The notes beneath the pieces are model-generated. The model was not told the DNA's origin and did no database searches. It worked only from the letters and a program-made list of their open reading frames with translations. Below are positions 19,692 to 28,949 of a DNA stretch of 64,000 nt, in pieces; positions within the stretch are counted from its first letter, which is position 1; every line of letters begins with the position of its first letter. This DNA comes from Paracoccaceae bacterium (GTDB lineage: Bacteria > Pseudomonadota > Alphaproteobacteria > Rhodobacterales > Rhodobacteraceae). A program made the translations under genes and the position numbers. Location of the stretch: the NCBI GenBank assembly GCA_902631295.1, contig CACOXV010000001.1, forward strand, positions 82,903-146,902. Direction: 5' to 3'.

Positions 19692-20666
19692 ATGTCGCAA
19701 TTAGAGTTAGTAGGTGTTTCAAAGATTTACGGTACCGCCGTAGCAGTAGACAACATTAGCATAAAATTTGACGATAAAGGGTACATTTGTTTGCTTGGAC
19801 CGTCTGGTTGCGGGAAAACTTCGACCTTAAGGATGGTCGCAGGACACGAAGAAGTTTCTGAAGGTGCTGTTGTTTTAGATGGGCGTGATATATCGAAACT
19901 TCCACCTGCGCAGCGTGGTACCGCGATGATGTTTCAAAACTATGCATTGTTTCCCCACATGACCGTTGAGAAAAACGTAGCATTTAGTTTGAAGATCAAA
20001 GGAGTTTCTGCGTCGGAACAAAAAGAAAGGGTTCGGAAAATGCTGGGTACGGTTGGTTTGTCTCAGTATTCAGAACGCCTGCCAAGCCAGCTGTCTGGTG
20101 GCCAACAGCAGCGCGCGGCTTTGGCTCGAGCTTTGATCACAGATCCGCAAATTTTATTACTTGATGAGCCTCTATCAGCGCTTGATCCGTTTCTTCGAGT
20201 AAAAATGCGTGCAGAGCTGAAGCGTTTGCAGTCAGAACTCGGAATTACTTTCTTACATGTTACGCACAGCCAGGATGAGGCAATGGCCCTATCCGACCAA
20301 ATCGTTGTTATGAACGATGCTAAAATCCAACAAAGCGGTTCTCCCAGAGACATTTATAATAACCCTGAAACAGAATTTGTCGCAAAATTTCTTGGAGGTC
20401 ACAACGTAATTGAATGGAAAGAAACTCTTATTTCCGTCCGGTCGGATCTCTTTGGTCTCAAGCGCTCAAAAGGAAATTTCAAATGCGAAGTAAACGCGAT
20501 TGAATATTTTGGTGATAATGTGACTGTATCAGTCGAAGGCGATGCAGGTGATGAGTATATGGCTAAAATGCCAGAAGCAGTTTTTTTCGATAAACCATTT
20601 TCTATCGGAGAAAAAGTTTTTGCAGTTTGGAAAGACATCGATGCAAGAACTTTAAAAACAAAATGA
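19692..20666 (+). CDS. ABC transporter ATP-binding protein (spermidine/putrescine PotA-like)
   Basis: Walker [37 protein letters not shown]. Confidence 0.92.
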   Translation: MSQLELVGVSKIYGTAVAVDNISIKFDDKGYICLLGPSGCGKTSTLRMVAGHEEVSEGAVVLDGRDISKLPPAQRGTAMMFQNYALFPHMTVEKNVAFSLKIKGVSASEQKERVRKMLGTVGLSQYSERLPSQLSGGQQQRAALARALITDPQILLLDEPLSALDPFLRVKMRAELKRLQSELGITFLHVTHSQDEAMALSDQIVVMNDAKIQQSGSPRDIYNNPETEFVAKFLGGHNVIEWKETLISVRSDLFGLKRSKGNFKCEVNAIEYFGDNVTVSVEGDAGDEYMAKMPEAVFFDKPFSIGEKVFAVWKDIDARTLKTK

Positions 20667-20692
20667 TGTCACAAACCAAGTTGGAGATTAAC

Positions 20693-21970
20693 ATGAAAGC
20701 AAATAGCAAAAGTAAAATTTCCCGCAGATCACTTCTTAAAAGTGGTGTAGCCGCTACTACAGCTGCTGCTGCTGGAACACTCGGAGCCCCCATGATTTGG
20801 GCACAGAGTAACATTGTATTAAGACAATCAGGCACAGGTGTATCCGCCTTTAATGAGATCGCCGCAAAAGCCAAAGAAGATCTTGGCATTACAATGGAGA
20901 TGACTGCACTGGATAGTGACTCTGTTGCACAAAAAGTCGCTACTCAGCCGAAGTCATTCGATATCGCTGATATTGAATACTGGATGTGTAAGAAGGTTTG
21001 GCCCATTGGCAACATGCAAGCGATGGATACTAGCAAGATTAAGAATTATGATAAGATTGTGGGTATTTTTAAAGATGGAAAGCTGACACCAACTAGTACC
21101 ATTGCTCAAGGCACAGCACCTCACACAGTGAGCTTTGTCGATGGAGCCAACGGTAAAAGTTTTTCATCAGAGGAAACTGGTTGGATGACAATGATCCCAA
21201 CTATTTATAACGCAGATACATTGGGAATAAGACCAGACCTTATTAACAGACCGATAAATACATGGGCGGAGTTGCTCAATCCTGAGTTTAAAGGCAAAGC
21301 TTCAATTCTGGATATTTCGTCTATTGGCATAATGGATATGGCAATGGTTTGCGAGGCCATGGGTGAAATCCAGTATGGTGATAAAGGTAATATGACAAAA
21401 GAAGAGATTGATAAGACAATTGGTATCTTCACTGAAGCCAAGAAAGCTGGTCAATTCAGAGCATTTTGGAAAACCTTTGATGAGTCTGTAAACCTAATGG
21501 CCTCTGGTGAGGTTGTAATCCAATCAATGTGGTCACCTGCAATTACAGCGGTACGCTCTAAAGGTATCCCATGTGTTTATCAGCCTCTAAAAGAAGGATA
21601 TCGCAGTTGGGGTGGTGGTTTAGGCATTGCAGCACATCTAAGTGGTAAAGAGCTAGACGCAGCTTATGAGTATATCAATTGGTACTTGTCCGGCTGGGTC
21701 GGTGGCTTTCTAATGCGTCAAGGCTACTATTCAGCAGCGGTTGAAACTTCAAAAGAATATATGTCTGCTGATGAATGGGGCTATTGGTTTGAAGGTAAAG
21801 CAGCGAAAGGCGATATCGTTAATCCTCAAGGTGTGAAAATGGAAAGCGCCGGAGCAGTGCGCGACGGAGGTTCTTTCTATGACCGCATGGGTAGTGTGGC
21901 CTGTTGGAATGCCGTTATGGAAGAAAACCAATACATGGTCAGAAAGTGGAACGAATTTATCGCTTCATAG
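20693..21970 (+). CDS. ABC transporter substrate-binding protein (PotD-like, Tat signal)
   Basis: Tat signal 'SRRSLLKSGVAATTAAAAGTLGAPMIWAQ'; position in the PotABCD-like operon; ATG at 20693 within the longer ORF. Confidence 0.85.
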   Translation: MKANSKSKISRRSLLKSGVAATTAAAAGTLGAPMIWAQSNIVLRQSGTGVSAFNEIAAKAKEDLGITMEMTALDSDSVAQKVATQPKSFDIADIEYWMCKKVWPIGNMQAMDTSKIKNYDKIVGIFKDGKLTPTSTIAQGTAPHTVSFVDGANGKSFSSEETGWMTMIPTIYNADTLGIRPDLINRPINTWAELLNPEFKGKASILDISSIGIMDMAMVCEAMGEIQYGDKGNMTKEEIDKTIGIFTEAKKAGQFRAFWKTFDESVNLMASGEVVIQSMWSPAITAVRSKGIPCVYQPLKEGYRSWGGGLGIAAHLSGKELDAAYEYINWYLSGWVGGFLMRQGYYSAAVETSKEYMSADEWGYWFEGKAAKGDIVNPQGVKMESAGAVRDGGSFYDRMGSVACWNAVMEENQYMVRKWNEFIAS

Positions 21971-21979
21971 AAAGACCCA

Positions 21980-22006
21980 TGGCCGACGCAATTTTTGCGT
22001 CGGCCA
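21980..22006. promoter_or_regulatory. perfect 12-bp stem, 3-nt loop hairpin in SBP-permease intergenic region
   Basis: TGGCCGACGCAA TTT TTGCGTCGGCCA; no downstream T-tract, so more like an mRNA-stabilising or attenuating hairpin than a terminator. Confidence 0.7.
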
Positions 22007-22051
22007 ATAAGCAACAGGCGTGTATAGTATTTGCCTTAAAACTATTTTGAA

Positions 22052-22927
22052 TTGACACGGATATTAATTTTGGCGGTATTACAAAGAAATATCTCAAGTT
22101 TACTATTGGCTAGTCCGGTGATTTTAGTGCTTTCAGCCTTTATTATCGTGCCAATAATTCTAATAACAGCAGTTAGTTTTTGGGGTGCGACTGAATTTTC
22201 AATATATCCAGCCTTCCTTTTTGATAATTATGAATTTTTATTTACATCTGAAGTTACTTACAGGGTGTTTTTCCGAACTCTTTATTTTGCCTTTTTAGTT
22301 TGGCTCATTACCTTGGTTATAGGGTTTACCGTAGCCTATTATTTAGCGTTTTTTGTACATTCTTTAACCTGGCAAATCATCTGCTTCCTTCTTTGCACGA
22401 TACCATTTTGGACGTCTAACATAATACGAATGATCAGTTGGATCCCATTTCTCGGTCGAAACGGACTTGCAAATCAATCATTGATAGAGATGGGCATAGT
22501 CAATGAGCCAGTCGAGTGGCTTCTGTATTCTGAGTTTTCAGTCTGCCTGGCCTTTGTTCACTTGTACACTTTGTTCATGGTTGTCCCGATCTTCAACACT
22601 ATGATGAGAATTGATAAGTCGCTTATAGAGGCAGCTAGAGACGCTGGGGCATCTAGTACGCAGATTTTAGTAAATGTTATAATTCCTCTCTGTAAGCCTG
22701 GAATAATGATTGGTTCAATATTTGTTGTGGCGCTGGTGATGGGTGATTTTATTACCGTTAGATTTATGTCGGGTTCGCAAATAGCAAATATGGGACGATT
22801 AATTTCTAATGATATAAGTTTACTTCAATACCCCTCTGCTTGCGCGACTGCGGTCGTATTATTAGCAACCGTGGTCATTATGATTTCAATAATGCTACGT
22901 TTTGTGGATATTCGTAAGGAGTTATAA
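22052..22927 (+). CDS. ABC transporter permease (PotB-like)
   Basis: Multi-TM; 'IEAARDAGASSTQILVNVIIPLCKPGIMIG' EAA motif. Confidence 0.85.
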   Translation: MTRILILAVLQRNISSLLLASPVILVLSAFIIVPIILITAVSFWGATEFSIYPAFLFDNYEFLFTSEVTYRVFFRTLYFAFLVWLITLVIGFTVAYYLAFFVHSLTWQIICFLLCTIPFWTSNIIRMISWIPFLGRNGLANQSLIEMGIVNEPVEWLLYSEFSVCLAFVHLYTLFMVVPIFNTMMRIDKSLIEAARDAGASSTQILVNVIIPLCKPGIMIGSIFVVALVMGDFITVRFMSGSQIANMGRLISNDISLLQYPSACATAVVLLATVVIMISIMLRFVDIRKEL

Positions 22928-22929
22928 CT

Positions 22930-23772
22930 TTGGGTGAAAAGCGATCTACAGGTTTTTATATATTGACCGCAATATTCATTGCGTTTTTAGTATTTCTTTA
23001 CGGCCCGGTCATAACAATAGGTATTCTTAGTTTTCAGGGACCAACTGGGGGGTTAACCTTCCCGATGCAGGGTACCTCTTTGCATTGGTTCCAGGAATTA
23101 TTTAGAACTCAAATGGTCGGCGATATTTGGGGATCTTTCCAACGAAGTATCATCTTAGGTTTGACTGTGATGGTGATAACCGTGATTTTCTCGGTTGGGG
23201 CGGGAATGGCTTATCGAAAGAAATTCTTTGGCTCCACACCGCTTTTTTACCTTATCATTGCAAGCTTGGTCATTCCATCAATCCTAGTTTCATTAGGAGT
23301 TGGCCTCATCTTTTCTCAATTGGGGTGGGAAGTGCACTGGTCGACTTCAGGACTAGGTGCTCAATTAACGTGGACGCTTCCTTTTGGAATATTGATAATG
23401 TTTGCAGTTTTCAACCGCTTTGACAAAGCTTATGAAGAAGCTGGCAGAGATTTAGGGGCAGGTCCAGTTCAAGTCTTTCGTTTGATAGTGCTACCAATAA
23501 TTGCTCCTTCTTTAATAGGTGTTGCCTTGTTTGGTTTCACACTAAGTTATGATGAATTTGCCAGAACATTGCTGACCTCAGGCAGCCGCAATACCTTGCC
23601 ATTAGAAATTTTTGGAATGACAACTAATGTAACTACTCCGGTTATTTACGCACTTGGCACGCTCACAACATTGTTTTCTTTGCTAATCATACTATTCTTT
23701 TTGACGTTTTTTGTCTTGTCACAACGACGGCGTAACAAAAAAGGGTCAGATGCTGGAAAGGGCCTTGTTTGA
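22930..23772 (+). CDS. ABC transporter permease (PotC-like)
   Basis: TTG start; 'YEEAGRDLGAGPVQVFRLIVLPIIAPSLIGVALFGFTLSYDEF' EAA motif. Confidence 0.85.
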   Translation: MGEKRSTGFYILTAIFIAFLVFLYGPVITIGILSFQGPTGGLTFPMQGTSLHWFQELFRTQMVGDIWGSFQRSIILGLTVMVITVIFSVGAGMAYRKKFFGSTPLFYLIIASLVIPSILVSLGVGLIFSQLGWEVHWSTSGLGAQLTWTLPFGILIMFAVFNRFDKAYEEAGRDLGAGPVQVFRLIVLPIIAPSLIGVALFGFTLSYDEFARTLLTSGSRNTLPLEIFGMTTNVTTPVIYALGTLTTLFSLLIILFFLTFFVLSQRRRNKKGSDAGKGLV

Positions 23773-24440
23773 CACAGAACAGTGATATTTTGTTTGTAAA
23801 TCCAAATTCAACACAGTCTATGACTGACAAAATTGTGTTGTCAGCAAACACAGCATTAAATAACCGTAGAAATGTAAAAGGTGTAACCTGCTTTGGTGCT
23901 CCTAGCGCTATTCAAGGTCCAAGTGATGCAGAAAAAGCAAAGCCAATTTTGTTTTCAAATTTAAAAGAAGCAGAAAAAGCCGGCTCAAAATTAGCTGTTA
24001 TAGCGTGCTTTGACGATCCATTTCTGCTAGAAGCAAGGGAGACTATTTCAATTCCTACTATTGGCATAGGTTGGGCAGCTTTTACAATGTGCTCGCTATA
24101 TGCCGATAAATTTGGAGTAATAACAACCATGTCAGAGGCAGTTCCAGTAATTGAAGATAATCTTAAAAATTACGGTTTGTTTGATAAGTGTAGTTTCGTA
24201 CATGCAAGCAACATCCCCGTCTTGGATTTTGAAAACAAACCAGAAGAAACTCAAGTTCAGATGAGAAGCATTATCCACAGTTTACTACAGGAATATTCGA
24301 TTGGTAGTATAGCCCTAGGTTGCGCAGGAATGGCACATTTGGCCAAGCCATTCAGTGAAGAGTTTAGTATGCCAGTTGTTGATGGAGTACATGCAGCCGC
24401 GTTGCTCGGAGAGGGGATGCTTGCGATGCCAAATGGGTGA
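23769..24440 (+). CDS. Asp/Glu/hydantoin racemase family protein
   Basis: 'ILFVNPNSTQSMTDKI', 'IACFDDPFLLEARE', 'IALGCAGMAHL'; TTG start overlapping the permease stop. Confidence 0.85.
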   Translation: MTQNSDILFVNPNSTQSMTDKIVLSANTALNNRRNVKGVTCFGAPSAIQGPSDAEKAKPILFSNLKEAEKAGSKLAVIACFDDPFLLEARETISIPTIGIGWAAFTMCSLYADKFGVITTMSEAVPVIEDNLKNYGLFDKCSFVHASNIPVLDFENKPEETQVQMRSIIHSLLQEYSIGSIALGCAGMAHLAKPFSEEFSMPVVDGVHAAALLGEGMLAMPNG

Positions 24441-24521
24441 TGGATATTTTCCATTATCACAAATAGGTTAATGTATAGAGAGTCGACTTACATAAAGTTA
24501 TTGCTAGTGGGAGAGTATAAG

Positions 24522-25979
24522 ATGTCTAAAGTTATTAAAGGTGGAACGATAATCACGGCGGATAGAAGCTACACCGCTGATGTAAAGATAGATGGCGATA
24601 TTATTTCAGAAATTGGTGAAAACTTATCTGGTGATGAAATAGTTGATGCTAGTTCCTGCTTCGTCATGCCGGGAGGCATTGATCCTCACACCCATTTAGA
24701 AATGCCATTCATGGGTACAACAACAGCGGAGACATGGGAAAGTGGCACATTTGCAGCGCTCTCCGGAGGAACAACAACTATTATTGACATGATAGTGCCT
24801 GATGAAAGGGGTTTGTTGGTAGCACTCGATGAGTGGTTAGAGCGAGCTAATCGGCAAGCTTCATGTGATTTTGGCTTCCATATGTCTATAACGGATTGGT
24901 CAGAGCAGATATTTGATGAAATGTCAGAGGTTGTAAGCAAGGGTGTTAACACTTTTAAGCATTTCATGGCGTATAAAGGAGCATTAATGGTAAATGATGA
25001 CCAAATGTATGCTTCATTCACCAGATGCGCCGAGCTGGGCGCATTTCCATTAGTTCATGCCGAAAATGGAGATTTAATAGCAAGTTTGCAGCAAAAGTTG
25101 TTAGAAGAAGGTAATAGTGGTCCGGAAGGTCATGCGTACTCAAGGCCTCCTTCGGTAGAAGGAGAGGCGACAAATCGAGCAATAACCATTGCAGATGCAA
25201 CCGGCGTTCCACTATACGTTGTTCATACCTCTAGCGAGGACGCTCATGAAGCTATTAGACGGGCGCGACAGAAAGGTCAGCGTGTATGGGGTGAGCCTTT
25301 AGTTCAACATCTACTTCTAGATGAAAATGAATATTTTAATGAAGACTGGGACTATTCAGCGCAACGTGTAATGTCGCCACCGTTTCGCGATAAGGATCAC
25401 CAAGACGGGCTTTGGGCTGGGTTATCCGCGGGATCATTGCATGTCGTTGCTACGGACCATTGTGCTTTCACAACAGAACAAAAAAGAATGGGCGTGGGAG
25501 ATTTTACTAAAATTCCAAATGGAACCGGTGGGCTAGAGGACCGGTTATCATTGTTATGGACATACGGAGTCGGAACTGGCCGAATAACCCCTAACGAGTT
25601 TGTTGCAATAACTTCTACCAACATTGCAAAGATTTTAAATATTTATCCTAGGAAAGGATCTGTTATGGAGGGAGCTGATGCAGATATAATTATATGGGAC
25701 CCATCAGCTGAGAAAACTATCAGTGCGAAAACTCAAAAATCAATTATCGATTACAACGTATTTGAGGGTTTCAAAGTTTCGGGATTACCTAGAATTACGA
25801 TATCGCGTGGCGATATTGTTTGGGACTTAGGTGGTAATTCTGTTGCCCAACCAAGACGTGGTAAGCATATTGAAAGGCCTGCGTTTCCTGCAGCCAACAA
25901 GGCATTATCAACATGGAAAGAATTGATTGCCCCAAGACCGATCAAGCGAGACGAAAAAATGATGCCGATTGGGGTTTAG
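24522..25979 (+). CDS. dihydropyrimidinase / D-hydantoinase
   Basis: 'MPGGIDPHTHLEMPFMGTTTAETWESGTFAALSGGTTTIIDM', 'FKHFMAYKGALMVND', 'VHAENGD', 'ATDHCAF'. Confidence 0.92.
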   Translation: MSKVIKGGTIITADRSYTADVKIDGDIISEIGENLSGDEIVDASSCFVMPGGIDPHTHLEMPFMGTTTAETWESGTFAALSGGTTTIIDMIVPDERGLLVALDEWLERANRQASCDFGFHMSITDWSEQIFDEMSEVVSKGVNTFKHFMAYKGALMVNDDQMYASFTRCAELGAFPLVHAENGDLIASLQQKLLEEGNSGPEGHAYSRPPSVEGEATNRAITIADATGVPLYVVHTSSEDAHEAIRRARQKGQRVWGEPLVQHLLLDENEYFNEDWDYSAQRVMSPPFRDKDHQDGLWAGLSAGSLHVVATDHCAFTTEQKRMGVGDFTKIPNGTGGLEDRLSLLWTYGVGTGRITPNEFVAITSTNIAKILNIYPRKGSVMEGADADIIIWDPSAEKTISAKTQKSIIDYNVFEGFKVSGLPRITISRGDIVWDLGGNSVAQPRRGKHIERPAFPAANKALSTWKELIAPRPIKRDEKMMPIGV

Positions 25980-26019
25980 TCTTAACCAGCAAGATAAATA
26001 AACTATCCAAAATTCAGGC

Positions 26020-26384
26020 ATATTAAAATTATTCATTTTGCACTTTACAATTAGTGGTGGAATAATAGGTTCCGTTGTTTCTGTTTTTACTTCAAAACTG
26101 GGGCTCAATTATCTGGCATCCTACTAGCATTTCCGATCGCATACGTTCTTATCTCGTTCAATATTCATAGGAGATTTGAAAAGGCTATAACAACTCAGGT
26201 TGTATACTCGGCCGTATTTGGAGCCGTAAGCTAAGCTCTTTTTTGTGTTGCATTTGCTTTATGCGTAACAATATTTTCGGATACATATATTCTGTTGGTA
26301 AATTTACTTTGATCAGTTTTGACAATTGCATTGATATTAGTAGTCGGGTTTCAAGTCCAAAAATACCGGTTGTTGTTAAAATAG
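26020..26384 (+). pseudogene. decayed small integral membrane protein gene (one frameshift, two in-frame stops)
   Basis: Reconstructed: ILKLFILHFTISGGIIGSVVSVFTSKL/GAQLSGILLAFPIAYVLISFNIHRRFEKAITTQVVYSAVFGAVS*ALFCVAFALCVTIFSDTYILLVNLL*SVLTIALILVVGFQVQKYRLLLK*. Confidence 0.65.
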
Positions 26385-26617
26385 TTTTCAAAATCTAAAA
26401 TGTATAGGATTATTTATTTTTGATTATTTGATGAAGTTAAATCAATACTCTTATGGTACGAAATTATGGAATCTTGAATAAAACTTTAGCTAATATCAGC
26501 CAGTTTTTTTTATTTCGTAACCATTATTCAGCGTTAAGTTGGCAAAGAATTGATTTATGCATAACTTAGAGATGTCAGAAGCTCAGATAAGTATAAATCT
26601 ATTACATCAGACCTAGG

Positions 26618-26631
26618 TGGCGCACCGGGGA
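26618..26631 (+). repeat. 14-bp direct repeat of the tRNA-Arg 3' end (candidate distal att site)
   Basis: tggcgcaccgggga identical to 28950..28963 (3' end of tRNA-Arg incl. CCA), same orientation. Confidence 0.65.
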
Positions 26632-27187
26632 TGCAAACAGCCTTATATAAGTGTTCAATTTATCAATAACTTATTGGGGTGTCATTTTATAAAAGCGGTC
26701 CACGGTGACTCACCTGCCATAGCTGCTCTCTCGCCTCTGCAGTCATTAACTGCGGTGCGTTCAGAGGTCAGCCATGCTCGACAATGCCGTCGTTTGAGGC
26801 AGTCTATTCAATGGTTGCTATTTAAAAACTTCAGACAAACCCAGATCTCAATCAATACATGGCTCAGGCAACACATCCATATCAGACGCTACCATACATT
26901 TGGAATGAGAATATCCGTCCCTGAAACCTTATTAAAGAAAACAAAAATTTGTGGTAATGCGAAATGGGGCTCGACAACATGATCTGTAAATTAAGTCTAA
27001 ATGGATGGATAGAATTTCAAACATTGATCAATTCTCTATTTGAACTTTGAACCGATACGTTCTGGTACAGAATGTTTACTAGCTTGCAAAGGTCAAATAG
27101 GTTAAGTACTTTATTCGGAAACGAATATGCTAACGCCGGCATAATAAAATTCACATGCTAAACTTGAATTACTAAAACGTTAAACAT

Positions 27188-27841
27188 ATGGAGGCAATAA
27201 TGACACCTTGGGAATTACATGGTCGGAGCTTTGGAAACTGTAACTGTGCATTTGGTTGCCCGTGTCAATTCAATGCATTGCCAACATATGGCACATGTGA
27301 AGCAGCTGTTGGATATATAATTGACACAGGATTTCATGGTGATGTACGGCTTGATGGTTTAATGGCTGGGTTTACGGTGAAGTTTCCCGGTCCGGTCCAT
27401 GAGGGTAATGGAGAACAGCAATTAGTGATTGATGAGCGCGCGACAGATGAGCAACGTGAAGCACTTCAAACCATCATGAGTGGCGGTGACACAGAAGAAA
27501 TGGCAACAATGTTTTGGATTTATAATGCGATGTCGCCAAATAAACACGACACTTTGTATAAAAAGCTCGAAATGGAAATTGATATTGAGGCAAGAACGGG
27601 CCACATTCTGGTTGATGGAGTGTATGAAGTCCTTGGTGAACCCATCAAAAACCCAGTTACTGGTGCAGAACATCGCGTGCGAATAGATATTCCAAATGGA
27701 TTTGAATACCGAATTGCTGAGATGGGTAGCGGTACGACTACTACTATGGGTGGTGGTATTCAGCTGGACAATAATAAAGGCACTTACGGACAGTTCGCCG
27801 AGATGCATCTTGGTAATACGGGAATTATTGAAGCTGCATAA
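27188..27841 (+). CDS. DUF1326 domain-containing protein
   Basis: 'MTPWELHGRSFGNCNCAFGCPCQFNALPTYGTCEA' cysteine-rich N-terminus; followed by a DUF2182 gene. Confidence 0.88.
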   Translation: MEAIMTPWELHGRSFGNCNCAFGCPCQFNALPTYGTCEAAVGYIIDTGFHGDVRLDGLMAGFTVKFPGPVHEGNGEQQLVIDERATDEQREALQTIMSGGDTEEMATMFWIYNAMSPNKHDTLYKKLEMEIDIEARTGHILVDGVYEVLGEPIKNPVTGAEHRVRIDIPNGFEYRIAEMGSGTTTTMGGGIQLDNNKGTYGQFAEMHLGNTGIIEAA

Positions 27842-27868
27842 TATCGCTTTCACCGGAGGATAAACATT

Positions 27869-28807
27869 ATGGGACAAAAGCCAGTCCTACCCGTTTTGCT
27901 CTCCAGACAGAATTGGGTAGTCTCAGTTTCTCTATTATTAGTCGTCGTTCTTTCGGGGATTTATACATTCCTCGGGATTGGAATGAATATGAGCGCATTG
28001 GATATGACTCGTATGTCTGGCATCTTTAGCATGCCTGATGCTGGTACTAGTATGAACATGGATATGGATGGCAAGATGGGCATGTCAATGCCGTCTCAAG
28101 ACATGTCTGCTGATAGTAATACTACAAAAGATATGGGCCAAAACCAAAGCATGATGCAGGTAGATGATCAAGCAGCAATGCAAATGCAGTCGAGTTGGTC
28201 GTTTAACACCACAATACTAATGTTCGCGATGTGGTGGCTTATGATGATCGCTATGATGGTTCCAAGTGCAGCACCCACTCTTTTGTTGTTTCATGCTTTG
28301 AAGAAACTTGGGTCCGAAGCACAGAGAGCTTTGCCTCAAACATATTTGTTCCTACTTGGTTATTTATGTGCTTGGGCATTTTTTAGTGTAGCAGCTTGCC
28401 TACTGCAGGCACAACTGGAAGCCGAGAGCCTAGCAAGTCCGATTATGATGCAAAGCACATCCACATACTTGTCTGGGGCTCTTTTGGTTATGGCTGGCAT
28501 TTATCAATTTACAACATTGAAAAACGTATGCTTAGACAAATGCCGCAGTCCAGCGGAATTCTTAGCTGAAAATACCAGAAAAGGTGAGTTTGGCGCTCTT
28601 ATAATGGGTTTGCACCATGGAGTATTTTGCTTGGGTTGCTGCTGGGCGCTGATGGCTTTGCTATTTGTGGGTGGTGTGATGAACCTGTATTGGATCATTG
28701 GAATTGCGATATATGTAGCGATTGAAAAACTTTTACCTCAGCTAAGTTGGCTTGATAAAGTTTTAGGAGTTTTATTGATCGGTGCCGGTATTTTGCTAAT
28801 CGTGTGA
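27869..28807 (+). CDS. DUF2182 integral membrane protein (predicted metal-binding)
   Basis: 'MWWLMMIAMMVPSAAPTLLLFHAL', 'GLHHGVFCLGCCWALMALLFVGGVMNLYWIIGIAIYVAIEKLLP'. Confidence 0.88.
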   Translation: MGQKPVLPVLLSRQNWVVSVSLLLVVVLSGIYTFLGIGMNMSALDMTRMSGIFSMPDAGTSMNMDMDGKMGMSMPSQDMSADSNTTKDMGQNQSMMQVDDQAAMQMQSSWSFNTTILMFAMWWLMMIAMMVPSAAPTLLLFHALKKLGSEAQRALPQTYLFLLGYLCAWAFFSVAACLLQAQLEAESLASPIMMQSTSTYLSGALLVMAGIYQFTTLKNVCLDKCRSPAEFLAENTRKGEFGALIMGLHHGVFCLGCCWALMALLFVGGVMNLYWIIGIAIYVAIEKLLPQLSWLDKVLGVLLIGAGILLIV

Positions 28808-28873
28808 GACCATATAAATTAGAAAATATATTTTTTTAAATACAGAATTTAAATAAGAATCGAAAATATCAAA

Positions 28874-28909
28874 GTGGTCCCGAAAGCGGTCCCGATAACT
28901 GGTCCAACC
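28874..28909 (+). repeat. three 12-bp-spaced copies of a GGTCCC-containing repeat
   Basis: gtGGTCCCGAaa / gcGGTCCCGAta / acTGGTCCaacc in tandem, 41 nt from the tRNA 3' end. Confidence 0.6.
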
Positions 28910-28949
28910 CACTGTTATTATTTAATTTATTCAGAAAAAGTTAGGAAAA

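Noticed and set aside
26617-26982. 121-aa ORF starting at the distal 14-bp repeat, and an overlapping frame (26784-26924) reading MPSFEAVYSMVAI*KLQTNPDLNQYMAQATHPYQTLPYIWNENIRP*
   Set aside because: No recognised family; the protein-like alternative frame carries an internal stop. Could be a gene remnant inside the island but evidence is too weak to call.
27422-27877. 151-aa minus-strand ORF opposite the DUF1326 gene
   Set aside because: Antisense to a clear DUF1326 coding sequence; no family resemblance.
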